Assembly: GCA_023416695.1 (NCBI GenBank) | Contig: JAEZGY010000030.1 | Span: 1-64,000 of the forward strand | Direction of reading: 5' to 3' | DNA: 64,000 nt | From: Bacillota bacterium | GTDB taxonomy: Bacteria; Bacillota; Clostridia; Lachnospirales; Lachnospiraceae | Part shown: piece by piece, positions 35,805 through 45,345 of the stretch | Layout: every line of letters begins with the position of its first letter | How positions within the stretch are numbered: the first letter of the stretch is position 1 | Translations under genes and position numbers: made by a program | Notes under the pieces: generated by a model | Seen by the model: the letters and a program-made list of their open reading frames with translations, nothing else | What the model was told of the DNA's origin: nothing | Databases searched by the model: none

Positions 35805-37049
35805 ATGAAAATATCAGGTTGTAGAATTAGAGGAAAAGAGGAGCTATATGATGTGGAATATGAAAATGGTTATTTTACCAAAATTGCATTGCACGAAAAA
35901 GATAGCTTAAGTCAAGACTATGATTATCAAGCAGATGGGAAGATGTTAATGCCTCCCTTTGTAGAACCCCACATACATTTAGATTGTGTATTAACAGCAG
36001 GAGTACCACATTATAATATGTCTGGAACATTGTTTGAAGGAATTACTACATGGCATCAATATAAAACAACACAACCTTTAGTTATTTCAGACATTAAGGA
36101 ACGTGCAAAGACAGCGCTTCGACTCTTGGCAGAACATGGAGTACAGTTTGTAAGAACTCATGTGGATGTTACTGAAGCTTCTTTTAAAGGAGTTCAGGCT
36201 TTAGAAGAACTAAAAGAGGAAATGAAGGGAATCGTAGAACTACAAACAGTAGCATTTCCTCAAAATGGAATACTATCTGTAAAAGATGGTACAAAATTAA
36301 TGGAAAGAGCAATGGCGATGGGGATGGATTGTGTAGGTGGAATACCTCATTATGAGTTTTCTAGAGAGTTAGGTGTTGAGTCTATTCATTACATATTTAA
36401 TTTGGCAGAAAAATACGATGCCATGGTTGATGTTCATTGTGATGAGATCGACGATGAGCAGTCAAGAATGTTAGAAGTTCTCGCAACAGAGGCTTGGAAA
36501 AGGGAACTTGGAGAAAGAACTGTTGCAGCGCATACATGTGCTATGGGTTCTTATAATGACGCATATTGTAGTAAGTTATTTCGCTTATTGACAGAATCAA
36601 ATATCCGGTTTAACTCTTGTCCAACGGAAAGTGTCCATCTCCAAGGAAGGATAGATACTTATCCTAAAAGACGTGGGGTTACAAGAATAAAAGAATTAGT
36701 AGGAGCAGGTTTAAATGTTGCTTTAGGACAAGATTCCATTGCAGATCCATGGTATCCAATAGGAGTAGGTAATTTACTCCGTGTACTAGAAATGGGACTT
36801 CATGTGAGCCATATGATGGGATATGAAGACTTACAACACTGTCTTGACTTGATTTCTATCAATGGTGCGAAAAATCTATGCATTGAACAACAGTATGGCA
36901 TTGAAGTTGGAAAACCAGCGAATTTTATAATAGTCGATGCAACAAATGATTATGAGACCATACGGTTTCAAAGTCCAATTTTATTATCGGTTCATAACGG
37001 TAAAGTAATAGTTGAGAAAAAACCAGCTGAAGCTTCCGTTAATTTTTAA
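35805..37049 (+). CDS. codA: Cytosine deaminase-like amidohydrolase
   Basis: This 414-aa metal-dependent amidohydrolase is close to E. coli CodA, which turns cytosine into uracil plus ammonia. Family motifs are PHIHLDCVLTAG (metal histidines), HCDEIDDEQ with the catalytic glutamate, HLQGRIDTYPKRRG and GQDSIADPWYP with the metal-site aspartate. E. coli has GHDDV where this has GQDSI, so substrate range may differ (creatinine, isoguanine or other ring amines are possible). The start at 35805 has GGAGGAG and removes a weak 10-residue extension. It heads an operon with a urea-type ABC transporter, so the pair probably salvages nitrogen. Confidence 0.85.
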   Translation: MKISGCRIRGKEELYDVEYENGYFTKIALHEKDSLSQDYDYQADGKMLMPPFVEPHIHLDCVLTAGVPHYNMSGTLFEGITTWHQYKTTQPLVISDIKERAKTALRLLAEHGVQFVRTHVDVTEASFKGVQALEELKEEMKGIVELQTVAFPQNGILSVKDGTKLMERAMAMGMDCVGGIPHYEFSRELGVESIHYIFNLAEKYDAMVDVHCDEIDDEQSRMLEVLATEAWKRELGERTVAAHTCAMGSYNDAYCSKLFRLLTESNIRFNSCPTESVHLQGRIDTYPKRRGVTRIKELVGAGLNVALGQDSIADPWYPIGVGNLLRVLEMGLHVSHMMGYEDLQHCLDLISINGAKNLCIEQQYGIEVGKPANFIIVDATNDYETIRFQSPILLSVHNGKVIVEKKPAEASVNF

Positions 37050-37072
37050 AGAGAGCGAAAGGAGCAATAGGT

Positions 37073-38260
37073 ATGAAGAATGTAAAAAAAGTTTTAGCGT
37101 TAGTCTTAGTATTTACTTTAGTGATGGCAACAACGAGTTGTAGTAAGAAGGGTGGAGATTCTTCTGATACAATCAAAATTGGCTTAGTATTTTCTCTAAC
37201 AGGGGGTACTGCTATTTCAGAGGAGTGTATGTATAATTCCGCAGTGTTAGCAATTGATGAGATTAATGCAGCAGGTGGTATTAAAGGGAAAAAAATTGAG
37301 TATGTGGTCAAAGATTATGCAACAGATGCAGACACGGCGGTAAAAGTTGTAAAAGAAATGATCATGCAAGATAAGGTTTGTGCAATTGTCGGGCTTTATA
37401 CCTCTTCCTCTAGAGTGGCTGTAGAACCAATTCTAGAAGAATATAAAGTACCATTGGTTTATCCAACTTTTTATGAAGGTGAGACCCCTAATAAATATGT
37501 AGTATATACAGGTGCAGTACCAAATCAACAGGGAGATTATTTTGTACCTTATTTAATGAATAATGTATCTAAGAATTTTTATTTATTGGGTACAGATACA
37601 ACCTATGCATCAGCCATTAATTCACAAGCTGAAGCTTTAGTAAAATCACTCAATGGTAATGTAGTAGGAAACGAGCTAGTAGCATCTTCGGTTACTGAGT
37701 TTTCAGATATACTTGCTAAGATTAAGAACAAGTGTGGGGATGATGGTTGTGTCATCTATGCGAATTTAAATGGTGATAGTGGAACTGCTTTTTATACTCA
37801 ATTTTCACAGGCTGGATTATCAGATAAGTATACCATAGCTTCCTTTATTATGGACGAATCTTTTTCAACTGCCTTAGGAAAAGCTGCAGTTGGAACCTAT
37901 GCTTCTGTGAATTATTTTAATTCCATTGATAGTGCTGAGAATAAAAAGTATTTAGATGCATATAGTAAAAAGTTTGGTGCTAATAAGGTGGCTTCTGTAA
38001 CTGCAGTTGGTGAGTCGACTTACGATGCTATGTACTTGTTATCCAAATCTCTTGAAAAATGTGGAGATGATATCAATACAGATAAGATTCTGTCAAACTT
38101 TGATAACTTAACATTTGATGCTCCACAAGGCCTTATCAAAGTGGATCCAGATACACATCACATTTATTGTAAAGCAAGAGTAGGATTAGTAAAAGAAGAC
38201 GGTACTATTGAAACGGTATTTGCCAGTGATGATGTAATTAAACCAGAACCTACAAAATAA
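37073..38260 (+). CDS. Urea/amide-type ABC substrate-binding lipoprotein
   Basis: A 395-aa periplasmic-type binding protein of the UrtA/AmiC class. The signal peptide ends in MATTSC, giving a lipid-anchored Cys23. The type I binding fold has the class motif region VYPTFYEGE..NKYVVYTGAVPNQQ. It starts 23 bp after codA with AAAGGAG. A hairpin after the stop may raise its level over the permeases. UrtA-like proteins bind urea or short amides; with codA in front and no urease nearby, cytosine or a related ring compound is a fair alternative (inference). Confidence 0.85.
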   Translation: MKNVKKVLALVLVFTLVMATTSCSKKGGDSSDTIKIGLVFSLTGGTAISEECMYNSAVLAIDEINAAGGIKGKKIEYVVKDYATDADTAVKVVKEMIMQDKVCAIVGLYTSSSRVAVEPILEEYKVPLVYPTFYEGETPNKYVVYTGAVPNQQGDYFVPYLMNNVSKNFYLLGTDTTYASAINSQAEALVKSLNGNVVGNELVASSVTEFSDILAKIKNKCGDDGCVIYANLNGDSGTAFYTQFSQAGLSDKYTIASFIMDESFSTALGKAAVGTYASVNYFNSIDSAENKKYLDAYSKKFGANKVASVTAVGESTYDAMYLLSKSLEKCGDDINTDKILSNFDNLTFDAPQGLIKVDPDTHHIYCKARVGLVKEDGTIETVFASDDVIKPEPTK

Positions 38261-38276
38261 AAAGACTACATAATGA

Positions 38277-38309
38277 TGGTGGAAGGTATATTGCTTTCCA
38301 CCAGTTTTA
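38277..38309 (+). terminator. Intercistronic hairpin after the binding-protein gene
   Basis: TGGTGGAA and TTCCACCA form an 8-bp stem with an 11-base loop and then GTTTTAT. A partial terminator here would give more binding protein than permease, or it may protect the mRNA 3' end. Confidence 0.65.
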
Positions 38310-38335
38310 TATATCGCTAGAGAGGATGGAATCAT

Positions 38336-39205
38336 ATGGATGGAGCATTAATTGGGCAACTGTTATTATCTGGAGCATGTGGAGCATTTGTGTTACTGTT
38401 AACATCCTTAGGGCTTGTTATTATTATGGGGTATATGAAAGTAGTAAATCTTGCACATACAGAGATGCTGATGTTTGGTGCATTTATTTGTTATTATTTA
38501 TATGCAGTACTTCATATTCCCTTTGTTATTACCCTTGTATTAGTCTATTTGGTAAGTTTCTTCTTTGGATTAATAGTGGAAAAATTAATTATACGACATT
38601 TTTATGGAAAAATGGCAGAAACTCTATTAGCCACCTATGCAATCTCAATTATTTTAAAGCAGATGGCTTTAATTATCTTTGGAAAAAGCTACAAACAGGT
38701 GCCACTTCCTGTTGCAAAAGTAATACATATTGGTTCTGTATATATTGAATTATACAAATTGGTTATATGCGGCATATCTATATGTGCATTGGTAGGAACT
38801 TTGCTTTTTATTAATAAAACTAAGATGGGAAGAAAAATAAGATCAACCACTCAAAACAGAACAATGACGGAATGCCTTGGTATTGATACAAGAAAAGTGG
38901 ATACGATTACATTTTCTCATGGAATGGGGCTTGCTGGTTTAGCAGGTGCAGTCATTGCACCATTGTCTACCGTAACATATTCATTAGGGGAGAGTTGGCT
39001 TTCTAATACCTTTATGAATGTAGTTATGGGAGGTGTATCCTCTTTATTTGGTACCGTTGTTTCCTCCTTTATTATTCAAGATTCGATATCTATCATAAGT
39101 GGTTTTAGTAATAACATAATGGCTCAAATTATCGTTCTTTTAGGTGTGATTGTAATTGTAAGACTGAAGCCAGAGGGTTTGTTTACTTTAAAAGGAAGGA
39201 GGTAA
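38336..39205 (+). CDS. ABC transporter permease, UrtB/LivH type
   Basis: A 289-aa membrane protein with about 8 helices of the branched-chain amino acid/urea permease family. The N-terminal motif GYMKVVNLAHTEMLMFGAF is the usual LivH/UrtB signature, and TRKVDTITFSHGMGLAGLAGA marks the coupling helix region. The start at 38336 has GAGGATGG upstream. Six bases separate it from the second permease gene. Confidence 0.88.
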   Translation: MDGALIGQLLLSGACGAFVLLLTSLGLVIIMGYMKVVNLAHTEMLMFGAFICYYLYAVLHIPFVITLVLVYLVSFFFGLIVEKLIIRHFYGKMAETLLATYAISIILKQMALIIFGKSYKQVPLPVAKVIHIGSVYIELYKLVICGISICALVGTLLFINKTKMGRKIRSTTQNRTMTECLGIDTRKVDTITFSHGMGLAGLAGAVIAPLSTVTYSLGESWLSNTFMNVVMGGVSSLFGTVVSSFIIQDSISIISGFSNNIMAQIIVLLGVIVIVRLKPEGLFTLKGRR

Positions 39206-39211
39206 TAAAAG

Positions 39212-40300
39212 ATGAGTCAATTAAAACGCTTGCCAATTAATAGATTTATTGATATTGGAGTCTTTGCTATCCTTATTACATTTCCGATATTTGGAGATAC
39301 TTACTGGATTTACGTTATGACTGGTATTATGGCTTATATTATATTTGCAATTTCTCTTGATCTTTTGTGGGGATATACTGGATTAATGAGTATGGGACAC
39401 AGTTTACTATTTGGTGCCGGGGGGTATATGGTAGGAATCTCCTGTGCCTATATGAATCATGCTGAATGGATTAAGTTTGACAAATTGCCTTGGTTTTTAT
39501 CACCACTGTCAAGTGAAATTGGTGCCTTTCTTATGGCAATCATTGTGCCCGGAATTATATCACTGATTATTGGTTTTTTTATGTTTTCAGGGAAAATCAA
39601 GGGGGTATTTTTCTCATTAATTACCTTAGCATTATCTGGGGTAGCAGAATTATTTGTCATTAATCAGAGTAACTATACTCATGGAAACAGTGGTATTACG
39701 GTAGTATCAAGGACAGTCGTTTCTAATGCAAAAGAGAACCGAATGGATGATTTTACTTTTTATTTTATAGTTCTTTTATTTTTGTTGTTGGCCTATGTCC
39801 TTTGTTTACTTATTACACATTCTAGAGTAGGAAAGGTATTACAAGCAATTCGTGAAAATGAGGAACGCCTAACCTTCTTTGGGTTTACTCCTTCATCCTT
39901 TAAGTTATTTGTCTATATGCTATCAGGTATGCTTGCAGGTCTTGCAGGTGTACTATATGTTAGAACACAAGGTAGCATAAATTCTACATCTGTAGGTATT
40001 AGTTTAGCAACTCTTGTTTTAGTATGGGTAGCCGTAGGAGGTCGTGGTAATCTAACGGGTGCGATGGTTGGAACTCTTGTTTTGCAGCTTTTGGAAACGA
40101 AATTAAACTCTGTTTTTTCTGGAATCTCTGCAGAGTTTGCTCAGTATTGGCAGTTAGCCTTGGGTGTTATTATTTTGCTCATTGTATTTATTATTCCAAA
40201 AGGAATCATAGGGACTATCATAGACGTATCTCAGAAGCGGAAAGATTATCAAAGAAAAGAACGCATCTTTTTAAAAGAGGAGGTGCCGGTTCATGAGTAA
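39212..40300 (+). CDS. ABC transporter permease, UrtC/LivM type
   Basis: A 362-aa membrane protein with 9-10 helices. GYTGLMSMGHSLLFGAGGYM is the LivM/UrtC motif, and VLQAIRENEERLTFFGFTP forms the cytosolic coupling segment. AAGGAGG lies ahead of the ATG. Its end overlaps the first ATPase gene by 8 bp. Confidence 0.9.
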   Translation: MSQLKRLPINRFIDIGVFAILITFPIFGDTYWIYVMTGIMAYIIFAISLDLLWGYTGLMSMGHSLLFGAGGYMVGISCAYMNHAEWIKFDKLPWFLSPLSSEIGAFLMAIIVPGIISLIIGFFMFSGKIKGVFFSLITLALSGVAELFVINQSNYTHGNSGITVVSRTVVSNAKENRMDDFTFYFIVLLFLLLAYVLCLLITHSRVGKVLQAIRENEERLTFFGFTPSSFKLFVYMLSGMLAGLAGVLYVRTQGSINSTSVGISLATLVLVWVAVGGRGNLTGAMVGTLVLQLLETKLNSVFSGISAEFAQYWQLALGVIILLIVFIIPKGIIGTIIDVSQKRKDYQRKERIFLKEEVPVHE

Positions 40301-41051
40301 ACATACGGAAAGAAAAGTTCTATTAGAGGTTAAGAATTTATCTGTAGATTTTAATGGATTTAAAGCGTTAGAGGAGGTAAATATAAAGATATTCGATGGA
40401 GAACTTCATGTAATAATTGGTCCTAATGGCGCAGGAAAGACGACCTTTATGGATCTCGTAACAGGAAGAACATTGCCAACTAGTGGTAGTGTTTGTTTTG
40501 ATGGTGTTAATATTACAGGAAAGTCTACAACTCAAATTACAAAAGAATATCATATAGGAAGAAAGTTTCAAGGACCCAATGTATTTGAAAACATGACAGT
40601 CAAAGAGAATGTGGAAATTGCTATGGAAGGGTATAATAGTATGATACGCTGTATTTTCTTTAAAAAGTCAAAAGAATTCAAAGAAAAAGTATCAAATATC
40701 CTTCATTTAATTGATTTATATGAGTATCGCCATTTTATGGCAAGTGATTTATCCCATGGTCAGAAACAGTGGTTAGAAATAGGTATGGTAGTTGCCCAAA
40801 ATCCCAGACTTATTATTTTAGATGAGCCTACCGCAGGTATGACTGCAGATGAAACATACAAAACAGGGGAAATGATTAAGAAGTTAAAGGGAGAACATAC
40901 GCTGATAGTAGTAGAACATGATATGGATTTTGTTCGCCAAGTAGCAGAATATGTTACTGTGTTAAATTACGGCAAGCTCCTAGCACAAGGAACGATTAAA
41001 GAGGTTCAAAATAACCAAGATGTTATTGCAGTATATCTAAAAGAGGATTGA
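40293..41051 (+). CDS. ABC transporter ATPase, UrtD type
   Basis: A 252-aa ATPase with Walker A GPNGAGKTT, a Q-loop in RKFQGPNVF, the signature LSHGQKQWLEIGM, Walker B LIILDEPTAGM and the H-loop VVEHDMDF. The signature LSHGQKQWLEIG is characteristic of the urea-transporter ATPase UrtD rather than of LivG. It overlaps the permease gene and is followed at once by its partner ATPase. Confidence 0.9.
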   Translation: MSKHTERKVLLEVKNLSVDFNGFKALEEVNIKIFDGELHVIIGPNGAGKTTFMDLVTGRTLPTSGSVCFDGVNITGKSTTQITKEYHIGRKFQGPNVFENMTVKENVEIAMEGYNSMIRCIFFKKSKEFKEKVSNILHLIDLYEYRHFMASDLSHGQKQWLEIGMVVAQNPRLIILDEPTAGMTADETYKTGEMIKKLKGEHTLIVVEHDMDFVRQVAEYVTVLNYGKLLAQGTIKEVQNNQDVIAVYLKED

Positions 41052-41061
41052 GGTGAGAGCT

Positions 41062-41760
41062 ATGTTAGAAGCAACCAATGTGAATGTTAGTTATGGAAAA
41101 AGTAGAGTTATTAATAACTTATCAATGACAATTGCCAAAGGAAGTAGAACTGCAATTTTAGGACGTAATGGTGTAGGAAAGACTACATTTATGAAAAGTG
41201 TCATGGGAGTGTTGCCTATGAGTACTGGGAGTTTGGTATTCGATGGAGTAGATATTACAAAGATGAAAACTTTCAAGCGTTCTTTATTCGGCTTAGGTTA
41301 TGTTCCTCAGGGAAGAGAAATTATTCCCTTTCTTACAGTAAATGAGAATTTAGAACTTGGAGCAATGGGACATAAGGGGATAAGTCTAGAAGATAAAAAA
41401 GAATGGGTATTACAATACTTTCCAGCATTAGAAGTACATCTTAATCGAAATGGAGGTGTTTTATCTGGTGGATTGCAGCAACAATTAGCTATTGCCCGAT
41501 GTCTAATGGGAGAACCTAAAATGATTCTATTAGATGAACCTACAGAAGGCATTCAACCCAATGTAGTAATAGAAATTGCTGATATTTTAAGGAAAGTTGC
41601 AAGGGAAACTGGAATTACGATTGCCGTAGTAGAGCAAAATCTCAAATTTGCTAGGCGTTTAGCTGAAAAATTTATTATACTGCAAAAGGGAACGGTAGTG
41701 GCAAGTGGTACCATGGAAGAGTTAACTGAAGAGATTATCAAGAAGTTTTTATCGGTGTAA
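41062..41760 (+). CDS. ABC transporter ATPase, UrtE type
   Basis: A 232-aa ATPase with Walker A GRNGVGKTT, YVPQGREIIPFLTV, signature LSGGLQQQLAIARCL and Walker B MILLDEPTEGIQP. These match UrtE/LivF. The ATG at 41062 has GAGG 8 bases upstream; a GTG at 41053 is an alternative. It is the last gene of the operon, closed by a terminator at 41812. Confidence 0.9.
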   Translation: MLEATNVNVSYGKSRVINNLSMTIAKGSRTAILGRNGVGKTTFMKSVMGVLPMSTGSLVFDGVDITKMKTFKRSLFGLGYVPQGREIIPFLTVNENLELGAMGHKGISLEDKKEWVLQYFPALEVHLNRNGGVLSGGLQQQLAIARCLMGEPKMILLDEPTEGIQPNVVIEIADILRKVARETGITIAVVEQNLKFARRLAEKFIILQKGTVVASGTMEELTEEIIKKFLSV

Positions 41761-41811
41761 AGAATGATAGGTGTTTGTATAAAGAGATCTGCAAAATATA
41801 ATCAAAGATAT

Positions 41812-41846
41812 GGGACGGTATTCTAAGGAGTACGGTCTCTTTTTTT
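41812..41846 (+). terminator. Intrinsic terminator of the transporter operon
   Basis: GGGACGGTA pairs imperfectly with TACGGTCTC, then a run of eight T. TACGGTC (41831-41837) can also pair perfectly with GACCGTA (41847-41853), which would place the T run in a loop. Confidence 0.65.
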
Positions 41847-41887
41847 GACCGTAGGAAATTAATTAAATAGTTAAGTAATTATTTGAA

Positions 41888-41910
41888 TATTCTTAATTAT
41901 GTTAAGAATA
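41888..41910. promoter_or_regulatory. Palindrome upstream of nifH
   Basis: TATTCTTAA-TTATG-TTAAGAATA is a perfect 9-bp inverted repeat with a 5-base spacer, about 80 bp before the nifH -35 box. There is no T run, so it is more likely a protein-binding site than a terminator. Confidence 0.5.
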
Positions 41911-41990
41911 AAGAAAAAAAGTCACAATTTATACTTTAATATGCATAAATTATGCTGCCTTTCATTGAATAATTTATACAATTACGTGCA

Positions 41991-42019
41991 TTGTGGTAAA
42001 TTGTGGAATTATATATAAT
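41991..42019 (+). promoter_or_regulatory. nifH promoter
   Basis: TTGTGG, 17 bases, then a perfect TATAAT. The -35 region is part of a direct repeat (TTGTGGTAAA, TTGTGGAATT), a possible operator. No sigma-54 type GG-N10-GC element is seen. Confidence 0.65.
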
Positions 42020-42027
42020 TACCTCCA

Positions 42028-42051
42028 ATAGAACACGGTGGATTGTTCTAT
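42028..42051 (+). promoter_or_regulatory. Leader stem-loop of nifH
   Basis: ATAGAACA and TGTTCTAT form a perfect 8-bp stem with the loop CGGTGGAT, about 20 bases before the Shine-Dalgarno GGAGG at 42071. It may stabilise the abundant nifH mRNA or control translation. Confidence 0.55.
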
Positions 42052-42068
42052 CAATCAAAAAATTCTAA

Positions 42069-42902
<834 letters not shown>

Positions 42903-42978
42903 CCCTCCTTTCATACCATGTAAAGGTAAACAAATAAAATTAGGTAAGAGCAGGCAATGGATGCAGAAAGGAGATAGT

Positions 42979-43305
42979 ATGTATTTAGTAAGATCAATTA
43001 TCAGACCAGAAAAAGTTAATGAGGTTTTGTCAGAATTGTTATCTGCTGGTTTTCCAGCTGTGACTAAGATGGATGTGTATGGCCGTGGAAAGCAAAAAGG
43101 AATTCGAATAGGTGATGTTACATACGACGAGATCCCCAAAGAAATGCTTCTTATGGTGGTACAGGATGAAGACAAAGATGACGCAATTAAGATTATCATG
43201 AAGTATGCGAGAACGGGAGACAATGGTAATTTTGGTGATGGTAGAATCTTTGTTAGTCCAGTGGAAGAAGCCTATACAATCAGTACAAGAACGAAAGAAT
43301 TATAG
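42979..43305 (+). CDS. nifI1: PII-type nitrogenase regulator NifI1
   Basis: NifI1 and NifI2 form a complex that binds dinitrogenase and switches it off when ammonium is present; 2-oxoglutarate relieves this. The 108-aa chain is a GlnB-like fold with the signature TGDNGNFGDGRIFVSPVEEAY. The start at 42979 (AAGGAG upstream) gives the PII start MYLVRSIIRPEK. Position between nifH and nifD is the diagnostic context, as in methanogens and clostridia. Confidence 0.93.
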   Translation: MYLVRSIIRPEKVNEVLSELLSAGFPAVTKMDVYGRGKQKGIRIGDVTYDEIPKEMLLMVVQDEDKDDAIKIIMKYARTGDNGNFGDGRIFVSPVEEAYTISTRTKEL

Positions 43306-43316
43306 GAGGGGCTGCC

Positions 43317-43703
43317 ATGAAAGAAGTCTTAATAATTGTTAGGCTCAATAAATTAAGTCGCACAAAGGAAGCTTTAACCAATGCGGGGGTTCTTGGTTTT
43401 ACGTGTAGAAAAATAATGGGTAGGGGTAAGAAAATGTATGTATCAGAGTTATATTCTGTGTTATCTCAAGAGGAACTACCTCCCTCACCACTTGGTGAAT
43501 ACTTTACAGAGGGGAGCCGTTTGATTCCAAAACGTCTATTTACCATTATTACGGAGGATGAAGATGTGAAAGCAATAGTAGATGCTGTGATGGAAGTGAA
43601 CAGTACAGGCAACCCTGGAGATGGTAAGATATTTGTAATGCCAATTACAGAAGCGTATCGTATACGAGATGGAAAACAGCAAGAAGGATCAGAATCCTAT
43701 TAG
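43317..43703 (+). CDS. nifI2: PII-type nitrogenase regulator NifI2
   Basis: The partner of NifI1 (128 aa). The longer T-loop region (about residues 36-65) contains LYSVLSQEELPPSPLGEYF, typical of NifI2. The C-terminal PII signature is STGNPGDGKIFVMPITEAYRIRDG. It starts 11 bp after nifI1 with AGGAGG and ends 16 bp before nifD. Confidence 0.93.
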   Translation: MKEVLIIVRLNKLSRTKEALTNAGVLGFTCRKIMGRGKKMYVSELYSVLSQEELPPSPLGEYFTEGSRLIPKRLFTIITEDEDVKAIVDAVMEVNSTGNPGDGKIFVMPITEAYRIRDGKQQEGSESY

Positions 43704-43719
43704 GAAGGAGGGAGAGTAA

Positions 43720-45345
43720 ATGATACCTGGTAATGAATTAAGAGAAAAAGTATTAGAAAAATATAGTGCAAAAGTCTATAGAAATCGAAAGCAGCATATG
43801 TTAAGTGTAAACCCAGAAGGAACCAATGAGCTAACAGCTAATGTTCGTACAATTCCTGGAATCATTACCCAAAGAGGTTGTTGTTATGCAGGTTGCAAAG
43901 GTGTTGTACTTGGACCTATCAGTGATAATGCTATTATTGTACATGGACCAATTGGATGTTCCTTTTATACATGGGGAACGAGGAGACATAAACAGGTAGA
44001 GTCTGATCGCCATGGTGAACATGCGGACTGTTATGTAGAGTATTGTTTCTCAACCGATATGCAGGAGTCTAATATAGTATTTGGTGGGGAGAAGAAGTTA
44101 AAGAAAGCCATTGAGGAGTGTATGGGAATATACAATCCCAAGATGCTTAGTATTTGTTCGACCTGCCCAGTTGGCTTAATCGGAGATGATATTCATGCTG
44201 TTGCAAAATGGGCTAGAGAACAGTATCCAGGGTTAATGTGTGTTGCTTTTTCTTGTGAAGGGTATAAAGGAGTTACACAATCCGCTGGTCACCATATTGC
44301 ATCAAACCAGCTAGTGCGTTTTATAATTGGAACAGGTGATCATAAACCTGAAAAGAAATTCTCTGTCAATATCCTTGGTGAATATAATATTGGTGGTGAT
44401 GGTTGGGAAACGGAAAAATTACTGAACCGTTGTGGAATTGAGATTGTCTGTGGAATGACAGGAACAGGGACCTATCGTGATATAAAGAATGCACATTTAG
44501 CAGATTTAAACTTAGTTCAATGTCACCGTTCCATAAACTATGTTGCAGATATGATGAGGGATAAATATGGAATTGATTGGATTAAAGTGAATTTTATAGG
44601 AGTCAATGCAACGAAGAAATCCTTAAGAGCCATAGGTGCATATTTTAATGACCCTGAACTTAGTGCTAGAATAGAGCAGGTAATTGAAGATGAAGAGAGA
44701 GCAGTTGCAGAAGAGATGGAATACTATAAAAGTAAGCTAAAAGGTAAAACAGCCGCAATCTATGTAGGAGGTTCTCGTTCCCATCATTATCAAGCACTTC
44801 TTCAGGATTTAGGGATGACCACCGTCCTTGCTGGTTATGAGTTTGCTCATAGGGATGATTATGAAGGACGCAAAGTAATACCAGATATAAAAGTTGATGC
44901 AGATTCTAAGAATATTGAGAATTTGATTATTGAGCCGGATGAAAAGTACTATAATCCAGATCGTATCTTGGATTCTCATAGAAAGCAGTTAGAAGAAAAT
45001 AAAGAGGTGGAGTTGAATGACTATAATGGTATGATTGCTGATATGCAAGCAGGTGCTATTGTAGCGGATGACTTAAATCATTTTGAGACAGAAGAGCTAT
45101 TAAAAGAATTAAAACCAGATGTATTTTTTTCTGGTATCAAGGATAAGTATGTTGTCCAGAAGGCAGGAATGCTATCAAGGCAAATTCATTCCTACGATTA
45201 CCAAGGTCCTTATACTTGCTTCCAAGGAGCGTCTAGATTTGGTCACGACCTTGTGATGGGACTTTACGTTCCAGCTTGGAGCTTTGTGAATGCACCATGG
45301 AAGAATAAAGCAACCCTTGTGGGACATTTAGGAGGTGAAGCATAA
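43720..45345 (+). CDS. nifD: Mo-nitrogenase alpha subunit NifD
   Basis: NifD carries FeMo-cofactor and shares the P-cluster with NifK. At 541 aa it is the long clostridial form, with the extra segment of about 50 residues (around 395-450) known from C. pasteurianum. FeMo-co ligands are C268 (LVQCHRSINY) and H490 (QIHSYDY). The catalytic-pocket histidine is in TQSAGHHIASN. P-cluster cysteines are in RGCCYAGCKG, HGPIGC and CSTC. The sequence is of the Mo type, not Anf or Vnf. The stop overlaps the nifK start (TAATG). Confidence 0.96.
   Translation: MIPGNELREKVLEKYSAKVYRNRKQHMLSVNPEGTNELTANVRTIPGIITQRGCCYAGCKGVVLGPISDNAIIVHGPIGCSFYTWGTRRHKQVESDRHGEHADCYVEYCFSTDMQESNIVFGGEKKLKKAIEECMGIYNPKMLSICSTCPVGLIGDDIHAVAKWAREQYPGLMCVAFSCEGYKGVTQSAGHHIASNQLVRFIIGTGDHKPEKKFSVNILGEYNIGGDGWETEKLLNRCGIEIVCGMTGTGTYRDIKNAHLADLNLVQCHRSINYVADMMRDKYGIDWIKVNFIGVNATKKSLRAIGAYFNDPELSARIEQVIEDEERAVAEEMEYYKSKLKGKTAAIYVGGSRSHHYQALLQDLGMTTVLAGYEFAHRDDYEGRKVIPDIKVDADSKNIENLIIEPDEKYYNPDRILDSHRKQLEENKEVELNDYNGMIADMQAGAIVADDLNHFETEELLKELKPDVFFSGIKDKYVVQKAGMLSRQIHSYDYQGPYTCFQGASRFGHDLVMGLYVPAWSFVNAPWKNKATLVGHLGGEA

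Noticed and set aside
38326..38748. 140-aa + frame overlapping the first permease
   Set aside because: The other frame encodes a clear UrtB/LivH permease with RBS and family motifs; this one is a shadow rich in Cys, Tyr and Trp.
37073..41760. Naming the transporter urtABCDE outright
   Set aside because: Family type is clear but no urease is nearby and codA leads the operon, so the substrate is left open.
42903..42978. A terminator between nifH and nifI1 to explain nifH excess
   Set aside because: I found no stable hairpin with a T run in this gap.
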